Part shown: positions 1-6,592 of the stretch, in pieces
Numbering within the stretch: position 1 is the first letter of the stretch
Layout of the letters: every line of letters begins with the position of its first letter
Source: Actinomycetota bacterium
Lineage (GTDB): Bacteria > Actinomycetota > Acidimicrobiia > Acidimicrobiales > JAFATL01
Assembly: GCA_019243975.1 (NCBI GenBank)
Contig: JAFATL010000550.1
Coordinates: forward strand, 1-10,324
Direction: 5' to 3'
DNA: 10,324 bases
Notes under the pieces: model-generated
What the model was told of the DNA's origin: nothing
Seen by the model: only the letters and a program-made list of their open reading frames with translations
Database searches by the model: none
Translations under genes and position numbers: made by a program

Positions 1-550
1 CCATCTCCTCGGCGGCGATGAACTCGGGCAGGCCCCACGTGACGTCGGGGTCGTCGTCGCCCGCCAGCTTGGTGCCGTCGGCGTAGAGCTCACCGTCGCA
101 CACGAAGGCGATGCGCGCGCCGGTCGGATCGAGGCGGGGGTCGTTCACCGGGCCGGGCGTGACGACCCCGTTGACCGCGCCCGTCGTCAGGTCGGCGAGG
201 AACAGTTCGCCCCCGAGCGCGAACGCCGCCATGCGCAGCGCCCGGTCGCACGAGTACGCCACGACCCCGCCCGCGCCCTCGCGCGCCCGCTCGCGGCGGG
301 CCCGCTCCTCCGGCGGGAGCTCGGCGTCGCCCCGGGCCCCGAGGGCACGAGGGTCGGCGATGAGCCGCTCCTCGCCGCCGGGGATGTCCAGCGCCCACAG
401 GCACGTGACCGCGTCGTCGCCCGCCTTCGAGCGCAGGAAGGCGACTCGCGAGCCGTCCGCCGCCACGGCGAAGGTGCGGGGCCGACCGAGCGTGAACCGC
501 TGGGTGCGGGCGCTGCGCCGCGGGAAGCTCTCAGACGGCGGCGGGGTCAC
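1..550 (-). CDS. S9 family (DPP-IV-like) serine peptidase, N-terminal part, cut by window edge
   Basis: Only the first 183 residues are visible; the rest, including the alpha/beta-hydrolase catalytic domain with the Ser-Asp-His triad, lies left of position 1. The visible part looks like the beta-propeller of dipeptidyl-peptidase-IV-type S9 peptidases. It has repeated blade-like strands such as TFAVAADGSRVAFLRS (about residues 26-41) and GARIAFVCDGELY (about 144-156), and ends in WGLPEFIAAEEM (172-183), matching the 'GLAEF.AxEEM' signature before the catalytic region. Such enzymes remove dipeptides or short peptides from N-termini. I chose the GTG at 548-550, giving MTPPPSESFPRR, because it opens the frame just inside the end of the upstream acetyltransferase gene (20-nt overlap), which suggests translational coupling. 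No signal peptide is visible, so a cytoplasmic enzyme is likely. The family is fairly sure; the exact specificity cannot be judged from the propeller alone. Confidence 0.85.
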   Translation of the reverse strand, partial: MTPPPSESFPRRSARTQRFTLGRPRTFAVAADGSRVAFLRSKAGDDAVTCLWALDIPGGEERLIADPRALGARGDAELPPEERARRERAREGAGGVVAYSCDRALRMAAFALGGELFLADLTTGAVNGVVTPGPVNDPRLDPTGARIAFVCDGELYADGTKLAGDDDPDVTWGLPEFIAAEEM

Positions 551-1193
551 CCGCCAATCCAAACAGATCGAGGCAGGCGTCGAGGCCCTCGATGACGATG
601 TCGTCCCGGCGATGCTTCTCCCACGTGGCGCGTGTGAGCTTGAGGTTGATCATGCGGGTCGCCGTGTCGAGCCGGGGGAGGATGCGGTCGCCGTTGGTGC
701 GGTAGCCCAGCGCCTTGGAGACACCGAGCGACGCCGGGTTGTCGTGCCACGCTCCGCTGTAGGCCACCTGGGCGCCCAGGCCGGCGAAGGCGAAGTGCAG
801 CATGGCGGCCCGCATCTCCTTGCCGATGCCCTTGCCCTGGTGCGCCTGACCGAGCCACGACCCGCTCTCGACGGCGCGCGTCACGGGGAAGTCGGCGGCG
901 TGCACCGTTTGATTGCCGACGATCTCGCCGCCACACACGATGGCGAACGGCACGCCCCACTTGGCAGGGGTGAACTCACCGCGCGACTTCCAGAAATGCT
1001 GCAGCGACTCCCGCTCGAGCTTCGGGGACGGCTCGGTGCTCCAGGGCACCGCGAACGGCATGAAGTCGGGAGGATGGATGCCACTGGCCGCCAGCGCTGC
1101 CAGCGCCACGATGTCGTCGTCGTCCGGATACCGCAGCTCGAGCCGAGGCGTGCGAACCCGGAGGTCGAACAGCGGCCAGTACGGATGTCCCAT
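531..1193 (-). CDS. GNAT family N-acetyltransferase (RimJ/RimL-like)
   Basis: A protein of 220 residues with the single GNAT fold of the RimJ/RimL type, which moves acetyl from acetyl-CoA to an amine, often a protein N-terminus or a small molecule. The opening LRVRTPRLELRYPDDDDIVAL (about 11-31) is the usual beta-1/alpha-1 of this group. The acetyl-CoA pyrophosphate loop is visible as QGKGIG (119-124) after the strand GSWLGQ, and a late DNPASLGVSKALGYRTNG (141-158) matches the 'N.aS..v..klGf...G' block. Residues 160-220 extend beyond a minimal GNAT. The chosen ATG at 1193 gives MGHPYWPLFDLRVRTPRLEL, a normal distance to the first strand. An in-frame ATG at 1232 would add 13 residues and cannot be excluded. 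The gene is transcribed away from the lipid operon and overlaps the downstream peptidase gene by 20 nt. The acceptor substrate is unknown. Confidence 0.85.
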   Translation of the reverse strand: MGHPYWPLFDLRVRTPRLELRYPDDDDIVALAALAASGIHPPDFMPFAVPWSTEPSPKLERESLQHFWKSRGEFTPAKWGVPFAIVCGGEIVGNQTVHAADFPVTRAVESGSWLGQAHQGKGIGKEMRAAMLHFAFAGLGAQVAYSGAWHDNPASLGVSKALGYRTNGDRILPRLDTATRMINLKLTRATWEKHRRDDIVIEGLDACLDLFGLAGDPAAV

Positions 1194-1259
1194 GTCCCAG
1201 TTTGGGCATGCACCGATACCGGCTCCATTCATTTTCTCTGGCGATTTACGATGGTGGGG
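1194..1259. promoter_or_regulatory. Divergent intergenic region, probable promoters for both sides
   Basis: This 66-nt gap lies between the minus-strand acetyltransferase and the plus-strand operon. It contains the only clearly AT-richer patch nearby: positions 1226-1252 are about 63% A+T in a very GC-rich window. This is where promoters for both directions would be expected. I could not pick a convincing -35/-10 pair on either strand. The closeness of the AT patch to the ATGs at 1251 and 1260 would fit a short or leaderless 5' end for the plus-strand transcript. The call rests on position and base composition only. Confidence 0.35.
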
Positions 1260-1502
1260 ATGACGTCGGAGGTTCCGGTCACTGCATTCGAGTCCTGGCG
1301 GCGGCGCTCGGCCACGGGCGCCCTGCTGACCGGCATCGCCCTCGGCCTGCAGCACGCCCTCGACCAGCAGCAGGAACCGCCCGCCATCGTGCAGGAGGTG
1401 CCCGGCGGGCCCCCTGGTGACGACGAACCGTGGTCGGTGCAACTCGACCACGAGCACCCCGAGGAGTCGGTCGTCGTCATCCGCCCCTGGTTGTTCGAAT
1501 AA
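1260..1502 (+). CDS. Small acidic protein of unknown function
   Basis: An 80-residue protein that I do not recognise. It has a short N-terminal part with an Arg cluster (ESWRRRSATGALL), a mildly hydrophobic helix ALLTGIALGLQHALDQQQ (about 19-36), a Pro/Gly-rich hinge VPGGPPGDDEPW, and an acidic C-terminus rich in Asp, Glu and Val ending RPWLFE. The hydrophobic stretch is too short and interrupted to call a membrane segment. The start is either ATG 1260, preceded by GGTGGGG, or ATG 1251, which adds three residues. Reasons to think it real: it is the first frame of the plus-strand gene group, lies in the divergent gap and not antisense to a gene, has a sensible amino-acid composition, and ends 44 nt before the reductase. 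A role tied to the downstream lipid genes is an inference from position only. Confidence 0.6.
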   Translation: MTSEVPVTAFESWRRRSATGALLTGIALGLQHALDQQQEPPAIVQEVPGGPPGDDEPWSVQLDHEHPEESVVVIRPWLFE

Positions 1503-1504
1503 GC

Positions 1505-1533
1505 CCAGCGGGAAGCCGCCAAGGCTCCGCTGG
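1505..1533 (+). other. Hairpin in the gap before the acyl-CoA reductase gene
   Basis: An inverted repeat forms a bulged stem: CCAGCGG (1505-1511) pairs with CCGCTGG (1527-1533), and AGCC (1514-1517) pairs with GGCT (1523-1526). Nucleotides G1512-A1513 form a bulge and GCCAA forms the loop, giving 11 paired bases. It begins two bases after the stop of the small gene and ends 13 bases before the GTG of the reductase. No T-run follows, so it is not a classical intrinsic terminator. It may attenuate transcription, protect mRNA or affect translation of the reductase. Its function is unproven. Confidence 0.45.
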
Positions 1534-1546
1534 TAGACAGAGGGGC

Positions 1547-3853
1547 GTGATCGCCGAGTCCCTGGCCGGCAAGCGCGTGCTCGTCACCGGTGCGACCGGC
1601 TTCCTCGGCACGGCCTTGACCGAGCGCCTGTTGCGCGCCGTGCCGGACTGCAACGTCGCCGTGCTCGTGCGACCGGGCCGGCGCACGCCTGCCGCTGACC
1701 GGGTTCGCCGGGAGATCCTGCGCAACGACTGCTTCGACCGCCTGCGCGGTGAGTGGGGCGACGCGTTCGACGAGACCATCGCGCGCCGGCTCTCCGTCAT
1801 CTCGGGCGACGTGGCCCAGGACGGGCTCGGCCTCGACGACGAAGGACGGGCCGCCCTCGCCACCGTCGACGTCGTCATCCACTCCGCTGCGTCGGTGAGC
1901 TTCGACTCGCCCCTCGACTCGGCGGTCGAGGTCAACCTCCTCGGCGCGTCTCGCGTGGCCACCGCACTGCAAGAGGTCGGCGCCGTCGCCCATCTCGTTG
2001 CGGTGTCGACGGCGTACGTCGCCGGGTCGCGCCGGGGCGACGCGCCCGAGCGCTTGCTGAGTGACACGCCGTTCTCGACGGAAGTCGATTGGAGGGCCGA
2101 GGTGGCGGCGGCGCGGCGCTCGCGGTCCGACCTCGACGCCGAGAGCCGACAGCCCGATCGCCTGGCCAAGTTCCAGAAACAGGCCCGCTCCGAGTTGGGC
2201 GCCGCCGGCACGCCGCTGCTCGCCGAAAAGACCGAGAAGCTGCGCACCGACTGGGTGGACGAGCAGATGGTGGAGCTCGGTCGGGCCCGGGCCCGCGCCC
2301 TGGGCTGGCCCGACGCCTACGCCTACACCAAGGCCCTGGGCGAGCGCGCCCTGATGGACTCGCGCGGCGACATCCCCGTCACCATCGTGCGGCCGTCGAT
2401 CATCGAGTCGTCCCTGGCCGAGCCGCGTGCCGGTTGGATCCGCGGGTTTCGCATGGCCGAGCCGGTGATCATCTCCTACGGCCGCGGGCTGCTACGCGAG
2501 TTTCCCGGCCTGCCCGAAGGGATCGTCGACGTCATCCCCGTCGATCAGGTGGTGGCGGCCGTCATCGCCGTCGCCGCCCGCGGCCCGCTCGACACGCCCG
2601 ACGTGTTCCACGTCGCGTCGGGCTCCCGCAACCCGCTGCACTATCGCCAGCTCGTCGACCTCGTCCGCGACTACTTCGAGAACCACCCGCTGTACGACTC
2701 GCACGGGCAACCGGTCGTGGTGCCCGAGTGGTCGTTCCCCGGCCGGGGCCGCGTGCAGCGCCAGCTCCAGCGCGCCACCAAGCTGCTGTCGACGGCCGAG
2801 AAGGCGGTGTCCGCCCTCCCCGTCCGGGGCAAGCAGGCCGACCTCTCCACCCGTCTGGAGGAGCGCAAGGGCGAGGCCGACCGGGCCCTGGGCTACGTCG
2901 AGCTCTACGGCGCGTACGCGGAGACGGAAGCGGTGTTCCGCGTGGACCGCCTGCTCGAGCTGTACGACTCGCTCGACGAGGCAGACCGCACCACCTTCGC
3001 CTTTGACCCGATGGCAGTGCAGTGGACGCAGTACGTGCAGGGCGTGCACCTGCCGTCGATCGTCGTGCACGCCCGGGTGCGCACGACCAGCGGCAAGAGC
3101 AAGACGCCGACCCGCGAGGAGCGTGGCCGCCGCGCCATCCTCAGCGAGGACCGCCACATGGCCGTGTTCGATCTGGAGAACACGCTCATCGCCTCCAACG
3201 TCGTCGAGTCGTACGCGTTCCTGGCCACACGTCACCTCCCGACCGACGAGCGAGCTCGCTTCGTGCTCCGCACGCTGCGGGAGGCGCCGTCGCTCCTGGC
3301 GCTCGACCGCCGCGACCGCGGCGACTTCCTCCGCCACTTCTACCGGCGCTACGAGGACGCGCCCCGCGAGCGCCTGGAGAAGGACGCGTGGGACCTGTTC
3401 AGCAATCTGCTGCTCACCAAGTCGTTCCCCGCCGGCATCCGGCGCGTGCGCGAGCACAAGCGCCTGGGCCACCGCACGTTGCTCATCACGGGCGCCCTCG
3501 ACTTCGTGATCGCGCCGATCCGGCCGCTGTTCGACGACGTCGTGTGCGCCGAGCTGGGTGAGAAGAACGGCCGCCTCACCGGCGAGCTGGCGAAGGCGCC
3601 CCCCACGGGCGAGGCCCGCGCCCTCGTGATGGCCGAGTACGCCGAGGCGTACGGCCTGCGCCTGGAGGAGTCGGTCGCCTACGCCGACTCCGCCAGTGAC
3701 CTTCCCATGCTGGAGGCGGTCGGACACCCCGTGGCCGTGAACCCAGAGGCGAAGCTCGCCACCATCGCCCGCAAGCGGGGCTGGCACGTCGAGCACTGGT
3801 CCAAGGCCCCCGGCGGCCCGCGGCCACTCCTCCCGATCGGAGCGCGGGCGTGA
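1547..3853 (+). CDS. Fatty acyl-CoA reductase (SDR + FAR_C-like) fused to HAD-IB phosphatase domain
   Basis: A protein of 768 residues with three parts. Residues 1-380 are an extended SDR of the FAR/thioester-reductase type: NAD(P)-binding TGATGFLG (14-21), Ser154 in VAVSTAYV, and YxxxK with Tyr258 and Lys262. Residues about 445-510, with FAFDPMAVQWTQYVQGV (484-500), resemble the FAR_C/'Sterile' domain of alcohol-forming reductases. Residues 537-755 are a HAD-IB (SerB-like) domain with motif I FDLENT (541-546), motif II LLITGA (Thr648) and motif IV DSASD (714-718). The SDR part should reduce long-chain acyl-CoA with NAD(P)H to aldehyde or alcohol; the HAD part may remove phosphate from a lipid intermediate. 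Motif I has Glu544 where HAD phosphatases normally have the second Asp, so phosphatase activity is uncertain. The GTG start is chosen because it sits just before the Rossmann strand and follows AGAGGGG, though that site lies very close to the start. The stop overlaps the next gene (GTGA). No signal peptide, so cytoplasmic or membrane-associated. Confidence 0.9.
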   Translation: MIAESLAGKRVLVTGATGFLGTALTERLLRAVPDCNVAVLVRPGRRTPAADRVRREILRNDCFDRLRGEWGDAFDETIARRLSVISGDVAQDGLGLDDEGRAALATVDVVIHSAASVSFDSPLDSAVEVNLLGASRVATALQEVGAVAHLVAVSTAYVAGSRRGDAPERLLSDTPFSTEVDWRAEVAAARRSRSDLDAESRQPDRLAKFQKQARSELGAAGTPLLAEKTEKLRTDWVDEQMVELGRARARALGWPDAYAYTKALGERALMDSRGDIPVTIVRPSIIESSLAEPRAGWIRGFRMAEPVIISYGRGLLREFPGLPEGIVDVIPVDQVVAAVIAVAARGPLDTPDVFHVASGSRNPLHYRQLVDLVRDYFENHPLYDSHGQPVVVPEWSFPGRGRVQRQLQRATKLLSTAEKAVSALPVRGKQADLSTRLEERKGEADRALGYVELYGAYAETEAVFRVDRLLELYDSLDEADRTTFAFDPMAVQWTQYVQGVHLPSIVVHARVRTTSGKSKTPTREERGRRAILSEDRHMAVFDLENTLIASNVVESYAFLATRHLPTDERARFVLRTLREAPSLLALDRRDRGDFLRHFYRRYEDAPRERLEKDAWDLFSNLLLTKSFPAGIRRVREHKRLGHRTLLITGALDFVIAPIRPLFDDVVCAELGEKNGRLTGELAKAPPTGEARALVMAEYAEAYGLRLEESVAYADSASDLPMLEAVGHPVAVNPEAKLATIARKRGWHVEHWSKAPGGPRPLLPIGARA

Positions 3854-4995
3854 AGGCGCTGGTGTTCGAGCGGTCGTTGCCGCGGTATGCGGCGGCGCGC
3901 GTGGCGTCGTCGTTCCGGGCCGGGGCCGGCGCCTGGGCGGGACCGCTCAAGCTGGCCGAGATCGACCCGCCCGAGCTGCCCGGCCCGGGCTGGCACCGGG
4001 TTCGGCCCCGGTTGGCGGGCATCTGCGGATCGGACCTGGCCACCGTCGACGGGCGCAGCTCGCGCTACTTCGAGCCGATCGTCAGCTTTCCGTTCGTGCC
4101 CGGCCACGAGGTGGTCGGCGAGCTCGACGACGGCAGCCGCGTCGTGATCGAGCCCGTGCTCAAGTGCGCGGCGCGCGGGGTGAACCCCCCGTGCGACTGG
4201 TGCGCGGCCGGCATGACCAACCGGTGCGAGCGCACCGCTTTCGGTCACCTCGAGCCCGGCCTGCAGACGGGTTACTGCACCGACACCGGCGGCGGTTGGT
4301 CGATCGCCCTGGTCGCCCACGACAGCCAGTTGCACGCGGTGCCCGACGGCATGTCGGACGAGGCCGCCGTGATGGTCGAGCCCACGGCGTGCGCGGTGCA
4401 CGCGGCCGCCGCGGTGGGCGACGGCGAGGTGGCCGTCATCGGCGCCGGCACCCTGGGCCTGTGCACGATCGCGGCCCTTCGCTACTTCGGCACGCCGGCG
4501 GTCGTCATTGCCGCGGCCAAGCACCCCGAGCAGCGCAGCCTGGCCAAGCGCCTCGGTGCCGACGTGGTCGTCGAGCCCGACGAGGTCGACCGGGCTGTCC
4601 GCCGCACCGTGGGCTCGTCGCTGGTAGTCGGCGACCAGCTCACCCATGGCGCCGACGCCGTCGTCGATTGCGTCGGCAGCGACGACTCCATCGCCCAGGC
4701 CCTGCGCGTGGTCGCACCGGGCGGCACCGTGCACATGGTCGGCATGCCTGGCCGGGTGAGCGTCGACATGACCAGCCTGTGGCACCGCGAGGTGAGCATC
4801 CGCGGCGCGTACGCGTACACCGCCGAAGATTTCACCAAGGCGTTCGAGCTGGTCGAGGCCAAGCAGCTCGACCAGCTCGTCAGCGCCCTGTACCCCCTCG
4901 ACCGCTTCCACGAGGCCATCGAGCACGCCGCCGAGGCAGGCCGCCGCGGCGCCGTGAAGATCGCCTTCGACCTTCGCAACGAAAGGCACCGGTAA
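3850..4995 (+). CDS. Zinc-dependent medium-chain alcohol dehydrogenase
   Basis: A 381-residue MDR-family oxidoreductase. The GroES-like half carries the catalytic zinc set: Cys59 in ICGSD, His86-Glu87 in PGHEVVG, and Glu177 in MVEPTACAVHA. A structural zinc lobe is present but stretched: Cys106, then Cys115-x2-Cys118-x7-Cys126, where the usual spacing of the first pair is two residues. The Rossmann half has VIGAGTLG (196-203). The usual acidic residue after the second beta strand is not visible (VVIAAAKHPEQ), and nearby basic residues hint at NADP(H) over NAD(H). The family interconverts alcohols or polyols and carbonyls. The GTG start overlaps the TGA of the reductase, and the next gene starts 4 nt after its stop, so it is very likely translated in series with them. 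It may handle the aldehyde/alcohol made by the reductase or the hydroxyl substrate of the LarA-like protein. The substrate is not readable. Confidence 0.9.
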   Translation: MKALVFERSLPRYAAARVASSFRAGAGAWAGPLKLAEIDPPELPGPGWHRVRPRLAGICGSDLATVDGRSSRYFEPIVSFPFVPGHEVVGELDDGSRVVIEPVLKCAARGVNPPCDWCAAGMTNRCERTAFGHLEPGLQTGYCTDTGGGWSIALVAHDSQLHAVPDGMSDEAAVMVEPTACAVHAAAAVGDGEVAVIGAGTLGLCTIAALRYFGTPAVVIAAAKHPEQRSLAKRLGADVVVEPDEVDRAVRRTVGSSLVVGDQLTHGADAVVDCVGSDDSIAQALRVVAPGGTVHMVGMPGRVSVDMTSLWHREVSIRGAYAYTAEDFTKAFELVEAKQLDQLVSALYPLDRFHEAIEHAAEAGRRGAVKIAFDLRNERHR

Positions 4996-4999
4996 CCGC

Positions 5000-6583
5000 A
5001 TGCCGCGCCCTGGCTTCGTCCTGGACGTCGACCGCAGCACGCCGCCCACCCTGTTCTGGCACGGCGAGCAGTTCCGGCTGGAGAAGCTGCCTGTCGGCAG
5101 CCGGGTGATCTACCCGCCCGAGGCGCTCGACCCGCTCGACGACATCGACGGCGCCATCCGCCACGCCTTGCTCAACCCCATCGACAAGGAGCCGCTGCCC
5201 GCCCTGCTGTTCCCGGGCATGAAGCTCACGATCGCCTTCGACGACGTGTCGCTCCCGCTTCCTCCGATGAAGCGGCCCGATGTGCGCCAGCGGGTGATCG
5301 AAGCCGTGCTCGACATGGCCGCCGAGGCCGGCGTCGACGACGTGCAGCTCATCGCCGCTCTGGCGTTGCACCGGCGCATGACCGAGGCCGAGTTGCGCCA
5401 AGCCCTCGGCGATCGCGTCTACAACTCCTTCGAGCCCCACGGCCTGCTCACCCAGCACGACGCCGAGGACCCCGACAACATGCTCTACCTCGGCCAGACC
5501 GACGAGGGCGAAGACGTCGAGATCAACAAGCGGGCGGCCGAGAGCGATCTGCTCGTCTACGTCAACATCAACCTGGTCGCCATGGACGGGGGCCACAAGA
5601 GCGTGGCGACAGGGCTGGCGTCGTACCGCAGTCTCCGCCACCACCACAACGTGCGCACCATGCAGCACAGCAAGTCGTTCATGGACCAGCACAAGTCGGC
5701 GTTGCACTCGTCGAACTGGCGCATGGGCCGCCACATCGCGGCCCAGGGCGTGAAGATCTTCCAGATCGAGACGACGCTCAACACCAACACGTTCCCCGAG
5801 CAGTTCGCCTTCCTGCAGAAGCGCGAGTGGGAGTGGAAGGCGCGTGACCGGGCCGGCTTCCTGGCTGTGTCGAAGTCGCTCGACCGCACGCCGAGCCGCA
5901 TCGCCCGGTCGATCTTCCACGGCATCCGCTCGCCCCACCAGATGACGAGCGTGCAGGCGGGCGAGGTCGAGGCCGTCCACGCCCTCACCACCGAGAACGT
6001 CTACAAGCAGCAGCTGATGCAGGTCGAGGGCCAGACCGACATCCTGACCATGGGCCTGCCGTACATCTGCCCGTACAACGTCAACTCGATCATGAACCCG
6101 ATCCTCGTGGCGTGCCTCGGCCTCGGGTACTTCTTCAACCTGTACCGCAACAAGCCGCTGGTGCGGCCGGGCGGCGTGCTGATCCTCAGCCATCCCACGC
6201 CGTGGGAGTTCCACCCCGTGCACCACCCGAGCTACATCGACTTCTTCGAGCAGGTGCTGTCGGAGACGGTCGACCCGCTGGAGATCGAAGCCAAGTACGA
6301 GCAGCAGTTCGCCACCGACCCGTGGTACATCCACCTCTACCGCACCACCAACGCCTACCACGGCGTGCATCCGTTCTACATGTGGTACTGGTGCGCGCAC
6401 GCGCTCGAGCACCTGGGCGGCGTGATCATCGTCGGCGGCGACAGCAAGGCGGTGCGCCGCATGGGCTTCAAGCCGGCGTCCACCCTGCGCGACGCGCTGG
6501 AGATGGCCGAGGATGTCGTCGGGCGCGATCCCACCATCACGCACATGCACGTGCCGCCGCTGCTGATTGCGGACGTGCAGTAA
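5000..6583 (+). CDS. Divergent LarA/DUF2088-family protein (nickel-pincer nucleotide enzyme candidate)
   Basis: A 527-residue protein, about 100 longer than typical lactate racemase LarA. The LarA fold is recognisable: TIAFDDVSLPLPP (77-89) for the 'DDxTRPtP' motif, LIAALALHRRMTEAEL (117-132) for 'AtGtHR..t.eEl', QHDAED with YLGQTDEG for 'HDa...lGtt..G', and GGHKSVATGLASYRSLRHHHN (197-217). Compared by eye with Thermoanaerobacterium LarA, Lys184 (cofactor anchor) maps to Lys200, the nickel ligand His200 to His216 (same spacing of 16) and His108 to His124. Arg75 maps to Leu85, His174 to Ile190/Asn191, and the Gln295/Lys298 pair falls in YNVNSIMNP without a Lys. Those lost residues bind the lactate carboxylate or act as acid/base, so lactate racemization is unlikely. 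The second half is rich in aromatics and His (for example HPTPWEFHPVHHPSY at 398-412, and YHGVHPFYMWYW at 453-464). The ATG follows the dehydrogenase stop by 4 nt. LarB/LarC/LarE cofactor genes are not in the window. Confidence 0.85.
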   Translation: MPRPGFVLDVDRSTPPTLFWHGEQFRLEKLPVGSRVIYPPEALDPLDDIDGAIRHALLNPIDKEPLPALLFPGMKLTIAFDDVSLPLPPMKRPDVRQRVIEAVLDMAAEAGVDDVQLIAALALHRRMTEAELRQALGDRVYNSFEPHGLLTQHDAEDPDNMLYLGQTDEGEDVEINKRAAESDLLVYVNINLVAMDGGHKSVATGLASYRSLRHHHNVRTMQHSKSFMDQHKSALHSSNWRMGRHIAAQGVKIFQIETTLNTNTFPEQFAFLQKREWEWKARDRAGFLAVSKSLDRTPSRIARSIFHGIRSPHQMTSVQAGEVEAVHALTTENVYKQQLMQVEGQTDILTMGLPYICPYNVNSIMNPILVACLGLGYFFNLYRNKPLVRPGGVLILSHPTPWEFHPVHHPSYIDFFEQVLSETVDPLEIEAKYEQQFATDPWYIHLYRTTNAYHGVHPFYMWYWCAHALEHLGGVIIVGGDSKAVRRMGFKPASTLRDALEMAEDVVGRDPTITHMHVPPLLIADVQ

Positions 6584-6592
6584 GCGCCGCCG

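Noticed and set aside
90..404. Minus-strand 104-codon frame at the left edge
   Set aside because: It is an alternative frame of the S9 peptidase gene, with Arg/Gly/Pro-rich nonsense, whereas the adjacent frame gives a clear beta-propeller protein.
111..1250. Plus-strand open frame running from 111 into the small gene
   Set aside because: Up to about 1250 it is antisense to the peptidase and acetyltransferase genes and has shadow-like composition. Only the last 80 codons, in the divergent gap, look genuine, so the start was moved to 1260.
1505..1533. Intrinsic terminator after the small gene
   Set aside because: A stem is present but it is followed by GTAGACAG and not a T-run, and the next gene starts 13 bases later. 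It is kept only as a hairpin of unknown role.
3679..5049. Open frame on the minus strand opposite the alcohol dehydrogenase
   Set aside because: It is antisense to a dehydrogenase with all zinc and Rossmann motifs, and its own product shows no family features.
5000..6583. Calling the gene larA (lactate racemase)
   Set aside because: The carboxylate-binding Arg and Lys and one catalytic His seem absent, the protein is about 100 residues longer, and the neighbours are lipid genes, so the symbol would mislead.
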